A stretch of DNA of 64,000 bases from Brachybacterium muris (GCF_016907455.1 NZ_JAFBCB010000001.1:2170001-2234000), one strand, 5' to 3'; numbered from the stretch's first letter, positions 8,577 through 18,077 are shown. Translations and numbers: made by a program. The notes: generated from the letters alone by a model not told the origin.

Positions 8577-8633
8577 TCGTCTGTGTCGGGCTGCCGCCCC
8601 CGGGGGGGCAGGGGGTGCGCAGCTCGGTGGGGG

Positions 8634-9566
8634 TTAGGTGTGGAGGCTGCCTGCGGCTTCGCGTTCATGCACGGACGGGCTCTCCAACTGGATGGTGGCG
8701 TGCTCGATCGCCACCGGGAAGTGTGTTTTGACGCAAAGGTGGACGTCTTCGAGGATCCGCAACGCGTGGGCGGATTCGAAGCACTCCTCGCTGACCACGA
8801 CGTGGGCCGAGATGATGGGCAGGTTACTGCCGATCGCGGAGGCATGCAGGTCGTGAACGTCCTGGACGTGATCGAGGGCGAGGATGTGCTCGCGAACTTG
8901 ATCGAGATCGACCCCCTGGGGGGTGTACTCCATGAGGATATGCACAGTCGCGCGCAGGATCCGGAACGCTCGGGGCACGATCAGCGCCGCGATGAACAGC
9001 CCTGCCAGAGCGTCGGCCTGCTGGAACCCGGTGAACTGGATGACCAGCGCGGCCGTGATGACGCCGAGTGATCCCAGGGCATCGTTGAGGACCTCGAGGA
9101 ACGCGGCGCGCATGTTCAGGCTAGAGTTCTTCCCCCCGGCCAGGACGAGGATCGCAGCGATGTTCGCGATCAGCCCGATCACCCCGAAGGCGAGCAGCTC
9201 CCCGGAAGGGACCTCGGGGGGCTCGGTCAGCCGCGAGATGCCCTCGATGGCTGTATAGGCTCCCACCACGATCAAGAGGGTGGCCTGGGCCAGGGCGGCC
9301 AACACTTCGATGCGGGCGAATCCCCAGGTGCGTTGGCTGCTGGCCGGGCGCAGCATCATGGTCGCCGCGATCAGGGCCACCAGCAGCCCCGAGGCATCGA
9401 CCAGCGCGTGTGCCGTGTCAGTGAGCAGAGCAAGGCTTCCGGTGACGACACTGCCGAGGGCTTGCGCGAGCACGATGACAGACGTAATACCAAACGCGAT
9501 CGCCAGGCGAACCCGGGCCGTTCCCGGTGAAGCATGGTGGTGGGAGTGCTCTTCCTCGCTCGCCAT
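8634..9566 (-). CDS. CDF-family divalent cation exporter
   Basis: 310 aa. N-terminal His cluster (EEEHSHHHA), six TM helices and a cytosolic C-terminal domain. The TM2 site is HALVD (HxxxD); the TM5 site reads EVLNDALGS, with Glu where Zn-type CDFs have His (HxxxD to ExxxD), which may broaden or shift specificity away from zinc. ATG 9566 overlaps the stop of the upstream ArsR gene (TGATG), so the pair is a two-gene operon. Substrate is probably Zn, Cd or Co. Confidence 0.88.
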   Translation of the reverse strand: MASEEEHSHHHASPGTARVRLAIAFGITSVIVLAQALGSVVTGSLALLTDTAHALVDASGLLVALIAATMMLRPASSQRTWGFARIEVLAALAQATLLIVVGAYTAIEGISRLTEPPEVPSGELLAFGVIGLIANIAAILVLAGGKNSSLNMRAAFLEVLNDALGSLGVITAALVIQFTGFQQADALAGLFIAALIVPRAFRILRATVHILMEYTPQGVDLDQVREHILALDHVQDVHDLHASAIGSNLPIISAHVVVSEECFESAHALRILEDVHLCVKTHFPVAIEHATIQLESPSVHEREAAGSLHT

Positions 9567-9940
9567 CACAGCTCCCCGTCCTCGAGCTCAGCGTGGTCAC
9601 GGTGGGCTTTGAGGGAGAGCGACGCTCCGGAAGCGGCCAGCAGCGTCTCCGCGGTCTCCAGCAGGTCCGTGAGCCGGACCGGATCAGCCAGGGCGAACCA
9701 GGAGGCCCGTCCCTCAGTGCGCACGGTGACCAGACCACAGTCACGCAGGCACGTCAGGTGCTTGCTCACGGTGGACTGCGCCAGGTGCATGTGATCTACG
9801 AGGTCACGGACCCGGTGCTCACCGCTCGAGAGGTGCTGAAGGAGGGCCAATCGAGTGGGCTCGGACAGGGCATGGAACAGCGCAGCATGGCCGTCCGCGA
9901 CCTCAAACGGAGCGTTCTCCACCATCGGAATCATCGTCAT
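9566..9940 (-). CDS. ArsR/SmtB-family metal-responsive repressor
   Basis: 124 aa winged helix. The recognition helix region is STVSKHLTCLRDCGLV, and the C-terminal helix has DPVRLTDLLETAETLL with a His/Asp/Glu-rich tail (KAHRDHAELEDGEL). The tail and the CDF gene it overlaps suggest a Zn/Cd/Co sensor of the CzrA/KmtR kind. Likely binds the short palindrome just upstream of its own start. Start choice among 9940 and nearby Met codons is uncertain. Confidence 0.87.
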   Translation of the reverse strand: MTMIPMVENAPFEVADGHAALFHALSEPTRLALLQHLSSGEHRVRDLVDHMHLAQSTVSKHLTCLRDCGLVTVRTEGRASWFALADPVRLTDLLETAETLLAASGASLSLKAHRDHAELEDGEL

Positions 9941-9944
9941 GTGC

Positions 9945-9955
9945 CGATAGTATCG
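9945..9955 (-). promoter_or_regulatory. Putative operator of arsR-CDF operon
   Basis: CGATAGTATCG, an 11-base palindrome five bases upstream of the repressor start codon. It overlaps the expected promoter, where bound ArsR would block transcription. Inferred from position and symmetry only. Confidence 0.4.
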
Positions 9956-10136
9956 TCATCGAGAGATGTTGCAAGGGGTGGTGTCCTCAGCGGCAGCGCG
10001 AGCAGGGGCGCGCCCCGGTGCGGAGCCAAGGGCCAGCCCAGGGCCAGCCCAGGGCGACTCGCAACTAGACTCAATGCGCCCCGCGGGCAAGACCATCGTG
10101 GTCTTGCGAGGGCACGAGGGAAGGGGAGTTGCGACA

Positions 10137-10793
10137 GTGGACGCAACGATGAGTAGACGTGCGGTGCTGACGCAGCGAACGGTGCTTGCCAGTGTGATCG
10201 GGTTCCTTGCAGCGGTGCTCGTTCCGCTTGCCGTGCCGATGCTGCTGCCGGTGGCCTCCGCGCACGACACCCTGATCTCCTCGAGCCCGGCCACGGGAGA
10301 GAGCCTTGAACAGGCCCCGAAAACCCTCGAGCTCACCTATAGCGACGAGGTGCTCAACCTCTCTCCCGTCGTGCGGCTGTCCAACTCCGCGGGGGAGGAA
10401 ATCTTCACGCAGACCCCCGCGGTCTCCGGTAACACCGCCTCGATCGACCTTCCTGCGCTCCCTGCCGACAGCTATCGAGTGCAGTGGCGTGTGGTCTCTT
10501 CGGACGGCCACCCCATCGAGGGCACCGTCGATTTCACCGTCACGGTCGGTGCCGAGACCACCGACGACGCAGACACCGCCACCGACCCTGCGTCGCCGAC
10601 CGCCGCAGCAGACTCCCCGCAGCCCGAACCGACGCCGGCGGATCAGGCGGAGTCCTCGCCAGCCGAGCAGGAGGACAGTGGACTCCCGTCGGGCATGGTC
10701 CTCGCTGGAGCCACCTTGCTGCTGCTGGTGGTGGTCGTCCTGCTGGTCCTGCGCACGACGCGCCAACGCGCGGGGCGGGGTCGCGACCACTGA
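10137..10793 (+). CDS. copC: CopC-domain copper-binding protein with C-terminal TM anchor
   Basis: 218 aa from GTG 10137, chosen because AAGGGGAG (10121-10128) lies 8 bases upstream; ATG 10149 is the alternative. A signal peptide ends ASA, leaving an N-terminal His (HDTLISSSPATG) that with SDGHPIEG forms the usual CopC Cu(II) site. A Pro/Glu/Thr-rich spacer and one TM helix (about 185-205) follow. It works outside the membrane as a copper carrier. Its natural partner, the CopD-CtaG gene on the opposite strand, is broken here. Confidence 0.87.
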   Translation: MDATMSRRAVLTQRTVLASVIGFLAAVLVPLAVPMLLPVASAHDTLISSSPATGESLEQAPKTLELTYSDEVLNLSPVVRLSNSAGEEIFTQTPAVSGNTASIDLPALPADSYRVQWRVVSSDGHPIEGTVDFTVTVGAETTDDADTATDPASPTAAADSPQPEPTPADQAESSPAEQEDSGLPSGMVLAGATLLLLVVVVLLVLRTTRQRAGRGRDH

Positions 10794-10824
10794 CATCCTC
10801 TAGGGGCCAGCTCCTAGAGGATGT
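10793..10824. terminator. Bidirectional hairpin between copC and copD-ctaG
   Basis: Perfect 12-bp stem ACATCCTCTAGG (10793-10804) with 10813-10824 and an 8-base loop, starting at the copC stop codon and lying downstream of the convergent copD-ctaG. Confidence 0.7.
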
Positions 10825-10925
10825 GTAGGCCCTCAGGACCTATCGACGCCCGGCCCCGCGACCATGGGCCCCTCCGCGTGCTTCCGGTCTCCGGGGGGGC
10901 GGGCGGACTGTCCGCACTCGGCACG

Positions 10926-11419
10926 TCACCCGGCGTTCGCGCCCGCATCGCTTGGTCTGGGCGCCGCTTCGTGAGGGTCGGAGGGGTCCTCGGTGCCGCG
11001 GCGACGCTGGCGCAAGATGGCGAGGCTATGCACACCTGCCAGCACGAGCAGTACCGCACACAGAACCAAGCCCCCAAGACGCTGATCTCCGAGTGCATCC
11101 GCGCCCCAGTCCCGTCCCATGGCGCCGAACCAGTCGTCCTGCACGACCTCGCGAGACAGTGCGAGGGTGAGCGCCAGCCCGGCCAGCACGAGGGTTCCGG
11201 CCATCGCGGCGATCGACCGCTCTACCCAGGACAGAGTGCCTCCGCCGAGCGCCCTGCCTTGCACCGGTAGCGCCAGTGCAACGCCGCCGACCACCGCAGT
11301 GCAAAGCACCACCAGCCGCCCAGGTGCGGTCTCCAGTCCCATCCGCAGTGCCGGCGTCAGGTAGATCGCCGCGAAGCTGACCGCACCAAACAGCGCCAGC
11401 ACCACCGGATGAGTAAGCC
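10926..11419 (-). pseudogene. CopD-CtaG fusion, C-terminal fragment (split by IS3)
   Basis: C-terminal part of a copper-resistance D / cytochrome oxidase-assembly (CtaG/caa3) fusion. It starts in LTHPVVLALFGAVSFAAIYL and has further TM helices. Removing bases 11417-15342 joins it to the N-terminal part (15343-16819) as ...GQWLTHPVVL..., giving one 656-codon frame. Without the N-terminal piece it has no start signal of its own. Confidence 0.88.
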
Positions 11420-11480
11420 TGAATCGTCCGGGGTTTGATAGAGGGTGAGCCAGACATCCTGGAAGGACCCCCTGATCACC

Positions 11481-11789
11481 ATGGCCAACTACAAGTACCC
11501 CGTCGAGCTGCGGGAGCGAGCGACCCGCCTGGCCGTCGAGGCCCGCCGCGACCCGGCGACACGCATCGGCGCGATCGCGCGGATCGCGAAGCAGACGAAC
11601 GTGCACAAGGAAGCGCTGCGGAACTGGGTCAGCAAGGCAGAAGCCACAGACATCCCGACCGAGGCGGTGGACGCCGAAACGCGGATTCGTCAGTTGGAGG
11701 CGGAGAACCGTGAGCTGCGCCGCTCGAACGAGATCCTGAAGTCCGCGACGGCTTTTTTCGCGGCGGAGTTCGACCGCCCACAGAAGTGA
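11481..11789 (+). CDS. IS3 OrfA (HTH, transposase N-terminal protein)
   Basis: 102 aa from ATG 11481. N-terminal HTH (YPVELRERATRLAVEARR) and leucine-zipper-like RIRQLEAENRELRRSNEIL. The CTTTTTTC run at ~11749-11756 is a plausible -1 slippery site. The -1 frame is open from there into orfB, so an OrfAB fusion transposase would be made by frameshifting, as in other IS3 elements. GGAAGGA lies upstream. Confidence 0.85.
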   Translation: MANYKYPVELRERATRLAVEARRDPATRIGAIARIAKQTNVHKEALRNWVSKAEATDIPTEAVDAETRIRQLEAENRELRRSNEILKSATAFFAAEFDRPQK

Positions 11790-12308
11790 TCGTCGCCTAC
11801 ATCGACGAACAAAAAGACACGTGGGGGATCGAACCGATCTGCCGAGTTCTCACCAAAGAGCTCGATGTGAAGATCGCCCCGCAGACCTACTATGCGGCCC
11901 GCAGCCGACCTCCCTCGGCTCGCAGTGTTCGTGATGCCGAATTATCGAAGGAGATTATGCGCATTCATTCTCATCCACGAATGCGGGTCTACGGGATCCG
12001 GAAGATTCATGCGCAGCTCGTCCGCGAGGGCATCGCGGTCGGCAAGGGCAGAGTCGAGCGACTGTGCCGTTCCCTCGGCATCCGCGGCACCGTACGGGGC
12101 AAGTACCCGCGCACCACGAAGCCGGCCCCGGAGACCGGCCGCCCCTTGGACCTCGTCCAGCGGGAATTCACCGCGACCGCCCCGAATCAGCTATGTGAGT
12201 ATTCGTAGTCGTGGGAGCCACCGAATCTTGCTCTTGGGGACCGCCGATCGTGCCGACGGGGGCCAGTAGCCGCCGCGGTGGGGACCACTGGCTCCCGCCG
12301 GCATCGGG

Positions 12309-13055
12309 TCACTGGGGCAGTGCGGTGTGTTCTCGCATGTTCCTGTCGCCGGTGTCGATCCAGATTGTGTTGTGCACGATGCGGTCCATGATCGCATCGG
12401 CGTGGACTGCTCCACCGAGCCGGGCGTGCCAGTCCTTCTTCGGGTACTGGGTGCAGAACACGGTCGAGCCGGTGTCATAGCGGCGCTCGAGCAGTTCCAG
12501 CAGCATCGAACGCATTCCCTCGTCAGGATGGTCCAGCAGCCACTCGTCGATCACCAGCAGCGAGAACGTGGAGTACTTCCGCAGGAACTTCGTCTGGCCC
12601 TGCGGCTTGTCCTTTGCCAGGGCCCAGGCCTCTTCGAGGTCGGGCATTCGGATGTAGTGGGCTCGGAGCCGGTGCTGGCAGGCCTGCTTCGCCAGCGCGC
12701 AGCCGAGGTAGGACTTCCCTGAGCCGGTGAAGCCCTGGAAGACCACGTTCTGTTGCCGCTGGATGAAGGAGCAGGTTGCCAGTTGCGCGATCACGTTCCG
12801 GTTCAGTCCCCGTTCCTCGACCAGATCCAGCCGCCGCAGGTCCGCTCCGGGATAACGCAGCCCCGCCCGGCGGATCAGACCCTCGACCTTTCCATGATTG
12901 AAGATGGAATGCGCCTCGTCCACGATCAGCTGGAGCCGTTCCTGGAACGACATCCCCAGCACGTGAGCCTCATCCTGGGCATCGATCGCGTCCAGCAGCG
13001 CGGTCGCGCCCATCTCGCGCAGCTTCCGCTTCGTGTCGTTATCGATCACGCTCAC
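12309..13055 (-). CDS. istB: IS21 helper ATPase IstB, copy 1
   Basis: 248 aa AAA+ ATPase. Walker A GFTGSGKSYLG, Walker B LLVIDEW and a C-terminal arginine-rich region. IstB assembles on target DNA and stimulates the IstA transposase. The GTG start overlaps the istA stop (GTGA). The longer frame upstream is the istA region read in another frame. Confidence 0.95.
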   Translation of the reverse strand: MSVIDNDTKRKLREMGATALLDAIDAQDEAHVLGMSFQERLQLIVDEAHSIFNHGKVEGLIRRAGLRYPGADLRRLDLVEERGLNRNVIAQLATCSFIQRQQNVVFQGFTGSGKSYLGCALAKQACQHRLRAHYIRMPDLEEAWALAKDKPQGQTKFLRKYSTFSLLVIDEWLLDHPDEGMRSMLLELLERRYDTGSTVFCTQYPKKDWHARLGGAVHADAIMDRIVHNTIWIDTGDRNMREHTALPQ

Positions 13056-14614
13056 CGGACACCTCCGGCGTAGTAGTCGGCGCCACGGACGTATCCGCCG
13101 TCTTCCGCGGGTTCCTCGCGGGGTGGACGCAGGGCGGCGACCTTGTCCTGCCCGGTGGCCAAGATCGGGTGCAGATGCGCATAGCGCGGTGAACGGACCC
13201 GTCCCGTCAGCGCGAGTGCGCAGGCCGCCTCGACCCGATCTACGGAGAAGCGGCGAGAGAGCCGTAGCACCGCCAACGCGGGATCCAGGCCCTGTTCCAC
13301 GATCGGCACGGACTCGAAGATCCGCTGGATCACGATCACCGTGGCCGGCCCGACCCGATCTGCCCACGCCCGCACCCTCTGCGCGTCCCAGGCCTGGAAA
13401 CGCTCGCCCGCAGGTAGGTCCGCGTCGTTGGTGCGGTACTCATTGCTCGCGGTCTCCGGGAGCAGCAGGTGACTGGTCAGTCGCTGGCTGCCCTGATAGA
13501 TCTCCAGCGTCCGGGCCGTGATGCGCAGATCGACCTTCGCGCCGATGTGCGCGAACGGCGCGGAGTAGAAGTTCCGCGCGAACGTGACGTGCCCGTTCCT
13601 GCCCACTCGTCGTCCGTAGTGCCATGTCGAGATCTCGTAGGGCACCGCCGGCAGCGGCGTCAGCAGCGGCCGCTCCTCCGCGTCGAACACGCTGGCGCGG
13701 GATCCGGGCCGCTTCTGGAACGGCTCCGCGTTATAGGCCTCCATCCGCTGCCCGATGGCGGCTGCAAGTTCGGGCAGGGACGTGAATCGCTGATCCCGCA
13801 GCCCGGCGATGACCCAGGTCGCGACGTGCGCGACGGTGTTCTCCACGCTCGCCTTGTCTTTCGGTTTCCGCACCCTCCCCGGGAGCACCGCCGCCGAGTA
13901 ATGCGCTGCCATCTCGCGATACGCATCGTTCAGGACGATCTCGCCCTCGCGGGGGTGCTTCACCACACCGGTCTTGAGGTTGTCCGGAACGATCCTCGGG
14001 ACCGTCCCGCCCAGCGCCTCGAACATCGCTACGTGCGCTCGCAGCCAGGACTCCTGGCGCATATCCAGCGCCGGGAAGCAGAACGCGTAACGAGAAAAAG
14101 GCAGGCAGGCAACGAACAAGAACACCTTCGAGACCTCGCCGGTGACCGGATCGGCCAGCTCCATCGTGGGGCCGGACCAGTCGACCTCCACGCTCTGGCC
14201 GGCCTTGTGACCGACTCTCGAAGCGGCACCGGTGACCATGACGTGGTGCTGGTAGGTGCGGCAAAACCGGTCATACCCCATCGCCGGATCCCCAGCCGCC
14301 GTGGTCGCGTCGAAGTACTCGCCGTGCAACAGCTTCAGCGTCACGCCGACCCTGGCCATCTCTCGATGGACCTGTTCCCAGTCCGGCTGTGCGAACACGC
14401 TCTCGTGCTCGCCCCGGCCCGGGAACAACCGGGCATACACCTGCTCATCGGCGACGTCCGCGATATCGCCCCACCCGATCCCTGCAGCGTCAGCGGCCTC
14501 GAACACCGCCCTCACGGACTTGCGGGACATGCCCTGCGAGGACGAAATCGCTCGCCCCGACAGACCTTCTGCGCGCAGCTGGAGCACCAGCTTCGCCCTG
14601 ATCTTCCGTACCAT
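13052..14614 (-). CDS. istA: IS21 transposase IstA, copy 1
   Basis: 520 aa. N-terminal HTH (LRAEGLSGRAISSSQGMSRK), then a DDE integrase core with Asp in VEVDWSGP, Asp in RIVPDNLK and Glu in KASVENTVAH, and a C-terminal Mu-like domain. Start ATG 14614 is preceded by AAGGAGC, itself the right arm of a 13-bp inverted repeat (14623-14663 region). All catalytic residues are present; presumably active. Confidence 0.95.
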   Translation of the reverse strand: MVRKIRAKLVLQLRAEGLSGRAISSSQGMSRKSVRAVFEAADAAGIGWGDIADVADEQVYARLFPGRGEHESVFAQPDWEQVHREMARVGVTLKLLHGEYFDATTAAGDPAMGYDRFCRTYQHHVMVTGAASRVGHKAGQSVEVDWSGPTMELADPVTGEVSKVFLFVACLPFSRYAFCFPALDMRQESWLRAHVAMFEALGGTVPRIVPDNLKTGVVKHPREGEIVLNDAYREMAAHYSAAVLPGRVRKPKDKASVENTVAHVATWVIAGLRDQRFTSLPELAAAIGQRMEAYNAEPFQKRPGSRASVFDAEERPLLTPLPAVPYEISTWHYGRRVGRNGHVTFARNFYSAPFAHIGAKVDLRITARTLEIYQGSQRLTSHLLLPETASNEYRTNDADLPAGERFQAWDAQRVRAWADRVGPATVIVIQRIFESVPIVEQGLDPALAVLRLSRRFSVDRVEAACALALTGRVRSPRYAHLHPILATGQDKVAALRPPREEPAEDGGYVRGADYYAGGVR

Positions 14615-14622
14615 TCCAGATT

Positions 14623-14663
14623 GCTCCTTCCGCCGCGTGCCCTATACACACGGCGGAAGGAGC
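14623..14663 (-). promoter_or_regulatory. istA promoter within a ribosome-site-masking hairpin, copy 1
   Basis: Arms GCTCCTTCCGCCG and CGGCGGAAGGAGC with a 15-base loop holding a -10-like TATAGG. The right arm contains the istA ribosome-binding site. Same arrangement in copies 2 and 3. Confidence 0.6.
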
Positions 14664-15342
14664 GTAGACAGAGCGGCCCCAACGACACCACTGGTGGTCC
14701 CGAACGACGCCACCGCTACGGCAGCGACGTGGCACCCGAACCCTCGATCAGCGGACCCCAGCGAGGCGAATATTCACTATGGGTAGCGGACATCACCTAT
14801 GTGCCCACCAGGTCGGGATGGGTATACGTCGCCTTCGTGCTCGACGTGTTCTCACGAATGATCGTCGGCTGGCAAACCTCGACGCGGCTCTATACCGATC
14901 TGGCCCTCGACGCGCTTAACATGGGATTCTGGAACCGTCGGAAAGCTGGCCAAGACGTGAGTGGATTGATACATCATAGCGACCGCGGAGTTCAATACCG
15001 CGCCATCAAATACTCGCAGGCGCTGGAGGAAGCCGAAGTTGTCGCTTCTGTCGGCTCGAAGGGAGATTCGTACGATAACGCGATGGCCGAGGCACTGAAC
15101 TCACTCTACAAGCACGAACTGATCTTTCTCGATGGGCCCTGGAACGGCATCGAGGACGTCGAGCCGGCCACCGCCGACTGGGTCCACTGGTTCAATACCG
15201 ACCGCCTCCACGGCAAGCTCGACCACCGCACCCCCACCGAGATCGAGACGGACCACCGGGTCCGTCAGCACGCCCCTCAGACCGCCACCGCGGCCTGAGC
15301 AACCATCACCCGCACACCCTCAACGAAACCCGGGACTTGACA

Positions 15343-16819
15343 GCCACTGCCCAAGGCTCGAGCCTGGCTTCCAGTCGACCAGTTCTCGCAGACCCGCCGA
15401 TCCGTCGGTGCGGGACGCTATCCGGCTACGGACCAGCTCACCGAACCGGCCAGCGACCAACAGTGGCGCAGCCACCAGTGCAAGCAACGCATGCTGGCCC
15501 AGGTGGACGGAGAACTGCACCGGCGCGTAGACGCCCGGCGCTCCTGAGGTGGACCAGACAAGCACCGCGCACCCCCCAAACCACGCCACGCTCCGGCGCG
15601 CCGGCCACGACCGCCCCTCACTGCCCGCAAGGGGCCGACGGGACCGCACCCACACGTAGGCAACCGCCAGGCCGAGAGCGAGAGCCGCCCCCGCCACATC
15701 CGCCCGCCAGGCGGTGAACAGGGTCGCCAGATCGGGGGCACCGGGCAGTGGGAAGTCCGTTAGGGCCTCAGCAGGTGAGGAGACCGGGTCGGGTTCATCG
15801 GGCACAGGCGGCGCCGTGTTCGACAACGCGGCAGCGAGGCCGGTCGCTGCGGCGACCAGGAAAACTTCCCCCGCAACGAGCCACAGGAAGCTCCTGCGCT
15901 GATCTGAGCGGCGAAGCCGGAGCAGAGTGCGGCGGCGCTGCCACCACCCAGCAGCGCCCAGCAGCACCAACAAGATGGTCTTGAGCAGAATCATCCACCC
16001 ATAGGCAGTGGTCACGACGTCCATCGGGGCGGAGAGCCGCACCACCGCAGAGACGATGCCACTCACGGTTAAGGCGCCGTAGCAGGCCAGCGCCAGCACG
16101 CTGAACCGTTCGGCAGCGTCCGCCAGAGCGGGCCCAAGCCGACTCGCGAGCACCAGCAACAACGCCAGACCCCCAAGCCAGATCCCCGCGGCCACCAGGT
16201 GCACAATCATGGAGCTCGTGGCCGCTTCATGCGTCGTCTGTCCGGCAGCGTGCCCGGTCATCGACTTCGTCACCAGCGCCGCGAACACCAAACCCAACCC
16301 GGCGAGCAGCCCCGCCCGGGACCGCACCGCGATCAGCAGGGTCGACGCGATGGCTACGAGTACCGCACCAGCCAGCTGATACTGGCCCAGCTCGAGGCTG
16401 GTCACGTACATCATCAGGTCAGATCCGAAGCGCGGCTTGAAGGGCGCCTGGCCCGCCGCCAAGGCATACCCCAGAACCATTCGGAGGACGAGCAGAACCG
16501 CCCAGAGCGACCCGACCACCGTGCCAATATCAAGTGCCCGCTCGTACGCAGGATGGAGTCGGGAACCCGAACCGTCTTCGGGACTGACGCCTCCGGGTCC
16601 CGCCTCCGCTCGGCGGGGCAACACGAGCAGCGCCATCACGATGCACGCCACGGTGATGGCCGCGCACAGGTCGCCGAGCACGTCGACCACGGGTAGGCCC
16701 CACCGCACCACCGGGCCCGCATCGACTAATTCCAACGACCCCGGGGCTCCAGCGAGAGCGGCCGCGATCACTGTCCACAACACCGCCCACGGTGCCGCGA
16801 CGGCCACCAGCAATCTCAC
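15343..16819 (-). pseudogene. CopD-CtaG fusion, N-terminal fragment (split by IS3)
   Basis: Encodes ~490 aa before running into IS3. It has many TM helices, a CopD domain (~170-300) with TGHAAGQTTHEA and VHLVAAGIWLGG (His/metal-region motifs), then the start of a CtaG/caa3 assembly domain (PVQFSVHLGQHALLALVAAPLLVAG). GTG 16819, with GAGG nine bases upstream, is preferred to TTG 16834. The intact protein would import or hand over copper for oxidase assembly. Loss would leave CopC without its partner. Confidence 0.88.
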
Positions 16820-17118
16820 CTGAGATGACCTCAAAGGTCACCCTCGCAGCGCGCCGAGCCACGCTCTGCACGTCCCGTCGGAACGGCCGACCCCGCCGAT
16901 GCGCGAGACTCCTCAGCCATGCTCCACCGCGCACTGCGCGCGCGCCACCTAGCCATCATCGTGCTGTCTCCTGTCCGACGCTGCCGTACCTACCTCCGGC
17001 CAGGCTAGCCAGGAACCAGCCCTCCGAAGATCTCAGCAACCTCGTCGAGTCCGAACCGGGCCAACCCGCTGCACCCCCACGGCACATCCTCAGGGCTGTT
17101 TGGCTCGCTGTCGCTACG
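16820..17118. other. Intergenic region between copD-ctaG and cadD
   Basis: About 300 bases upstream of copD-ctaG and downstream of cadD. I see no gene, clear terminator or repeat; the copD-ctaG promoter must lie in the left third. Confidence 0.5.
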
Positions 17119-17721
17119 TCAGAGTCCGAAGGCTCCGCCGCTGACGAGGATCACGATGCCGAGGCCGATGAGAACGATGGGGAAGAGGATGTGCTCCCAG
17201 CGTTCGAGCACTTCGGCGATCGGGGGGCGAGTGGCGACGAACTTTGCCAGGACGACCAGGACCGCGACGAGCGCGAGGAAGACGATGCAGTAGGCGACTA
17301 CTGCGAGAGGTTCCACGCTGAGGAAGACAGGGGTGTAGACCCCGATGTTGTCGCCGCCGTTGGCAAGGGTGACGCCTGCGACTGTCCACACGCCGACCTT
17401 CTTACCGGCAACCTTGGCCTCGTCGTCATCGTCATCATCGTCTCCGCGCCAGGCCTGCCACGCGGCCCACAGACCCAGGCCCAGAGGGATGAGACCGAAG
17501 TACGGGATGGCTGCCGAGGGCAGGAACGCTCCGGCGCCGATGGTCACCAGGACCGCGGCACCGAGGATGCCGGCGAACCCGAGGTACTGCCCGGCCAGAA
17601 TGCGGGCGGTAGTGCCGCGCTGACCTGCCCCTCGAGCGAAGAAGAGGGAAAGCACGATGATGTCGTCGATGTTGGTCGCTGCGAACAGGCCCATCGCCTG
17701 CAAGACCGAGGTGAGGATCAT
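17119..17721 (-). CDS. cadD: CadD/CmtA-type cadmium resistance transporter
   Basis: 200 aa, about five TM helices. Family motifs are ATNIDDIIVLSLFFARG at the N-terminus and TLANGGDNIGVYTPVF after an acidic cytosolic run (DDDDDDDEAK). CadD proteins confer Cd(II) resistance, and the mycobacterial homologue cmtA lies beside cmtR. ATG 17721 overlaps the stop of the upstream cmtR (ATGA), so the two are coupled. Upstream Met codons in the open frame are inside cmtR and were rejected. Confidence 0.92.
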   Translation of the reverse strand: MILTSVLQAMGLFAATNIDDIIVLSLFFARGAGQRGTTARILAGQYLGFAGILGAAVLVTIGAGAFLPSAAIPYFGLIPLGLGLWAAWQAWRGDDDDDDDEAKVAGKKVGVWTVAGVTLANGGDNIGVYTPVFLSVEPLAVVAYCIVFLALVAVLVVLAKFVATRPPIAEVLERWEHILFPIVLIGLGIVILVSGGAFGL

Positions 17722-18077
17722 GCGCCCTCCCCAGCTGCGTCGCATCCGGGAACCGAGCAGGCGGGATCGATGCACGGGGCGTCTTCGTCCACTGCCAGGG
17801 TGGCATCGACCAGCGCCGTCAGCGCCTGCGCCAGGTGCGAATCAGCGATCTCATACCGTGTCCGACGACCCTCGGGCTCGGCGACCACGATCCCGCAATC
17901 GCGCAGGCATGCCAGGTGGTTGGACACGTTCGGGCGTGTCAGGTCCAGATCTCGGGCCAGTTCCGCCGGGTAAGCGGGATGGTCGAGCAGGGTCAAGATG
18001 ATCCGGGATCGAGTGGGGTCGGCCAGTGCACGACCCAGGCGGTTCATCACGTCGAGACGCGAAGCAATAGTCAACAT
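17718..18077 (-). CDS. cmtR: Second CmtR-type Cd/Pb sensor
   Basis: 119 aa, same architecture as the regulator at 2203: NVSNHLACLRDCG with Cys57 and Cys61, and Cys102 in DEDAPCID, plus additional Cys in the tail (PACSVPGC). The two proteins are clearly paralogous but not identical (G60 here is D, divergent tails). It controls cadD directly downstream. Its ATG sits 7 bases after a -10-like TATAGT, so the mRNA is probably leaderless. Confidence 0.92.
   Translation of the reverse strand: MLTIASRLDVMNRLGRALADPTRSRIILTLLDHPAYPAELARDLDLTRPNVSNHLACLRDCGIVVAEPEGRRTRYEIADSHLAQALTALVDATLAVDEDAPCIDPACSVPGCDAAGEGA

Larger units (their letters stand above)
12196..14776 (-). mobile_element. IS21-family element, copy 1
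   Basis: 2,581 bp with ends TGAGTATTCG and (other end, inward) TGAATATTCG. Target duplication CTATG at 12191-12195 and 14777-14781. It encodes istA and istB with a 4-base overlap. Same length and same encoded proteins as copies at 31866-34446 and 51142-53722. Inserted in the orfB of the IS3. Confidence 0.96.
11786..15298 (+). pseudogene. IS3 OrfB transposase, split by IS21
   Basis: First part 11786-12195, second 14782-15298. Deleting the IS21 plus one CTATG copy restores a 309-codon rve integrase frame joined as NQLWVADITYVP. DDE residues are in WVADITYV, LIHHSDRGVQY and DNAMAEALN, so the transposase was intact before the insertion. As it stands the fragments cannot give a functional enzyme. 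Confidence 0.9.
11420..15342 (+). mobile_element. IS3-family element, interrupted by IS21 copy 1
   Basis: Imperfect terminal inverted repeats: left TGAATCGTCCGGGGTTTGAT from 11420, right (reverse strand) TGTCAAGTCCCGGGTTTCGT ending at 15342. The flanks carry a 3-bp target duplication GCC (11417-11419 and 15343-15345), as expected for IS3. The nested IS21 (12196-14776) plus its 5-bp duplication accounts for the length; without it the element is 1,337 bp with orfA and orfB. It sits inside copD-ctaG. Confidence 0.93.

Noticed and set aside
11445..11789. Longer IS3 orfA from 11445
   Set aside because: ATG 11481 (MANYKYPVEL) matches the usual start of the HTH and has GGAAGGA upstream; the extra 12 residues are not family-like.
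13469..15298. 609-aa plus-strand open frame across IS21 into IS3 orfB
   Set aside because: It is antisense to istA for most of its length; only the final part after 14782 is the true orfB frame.
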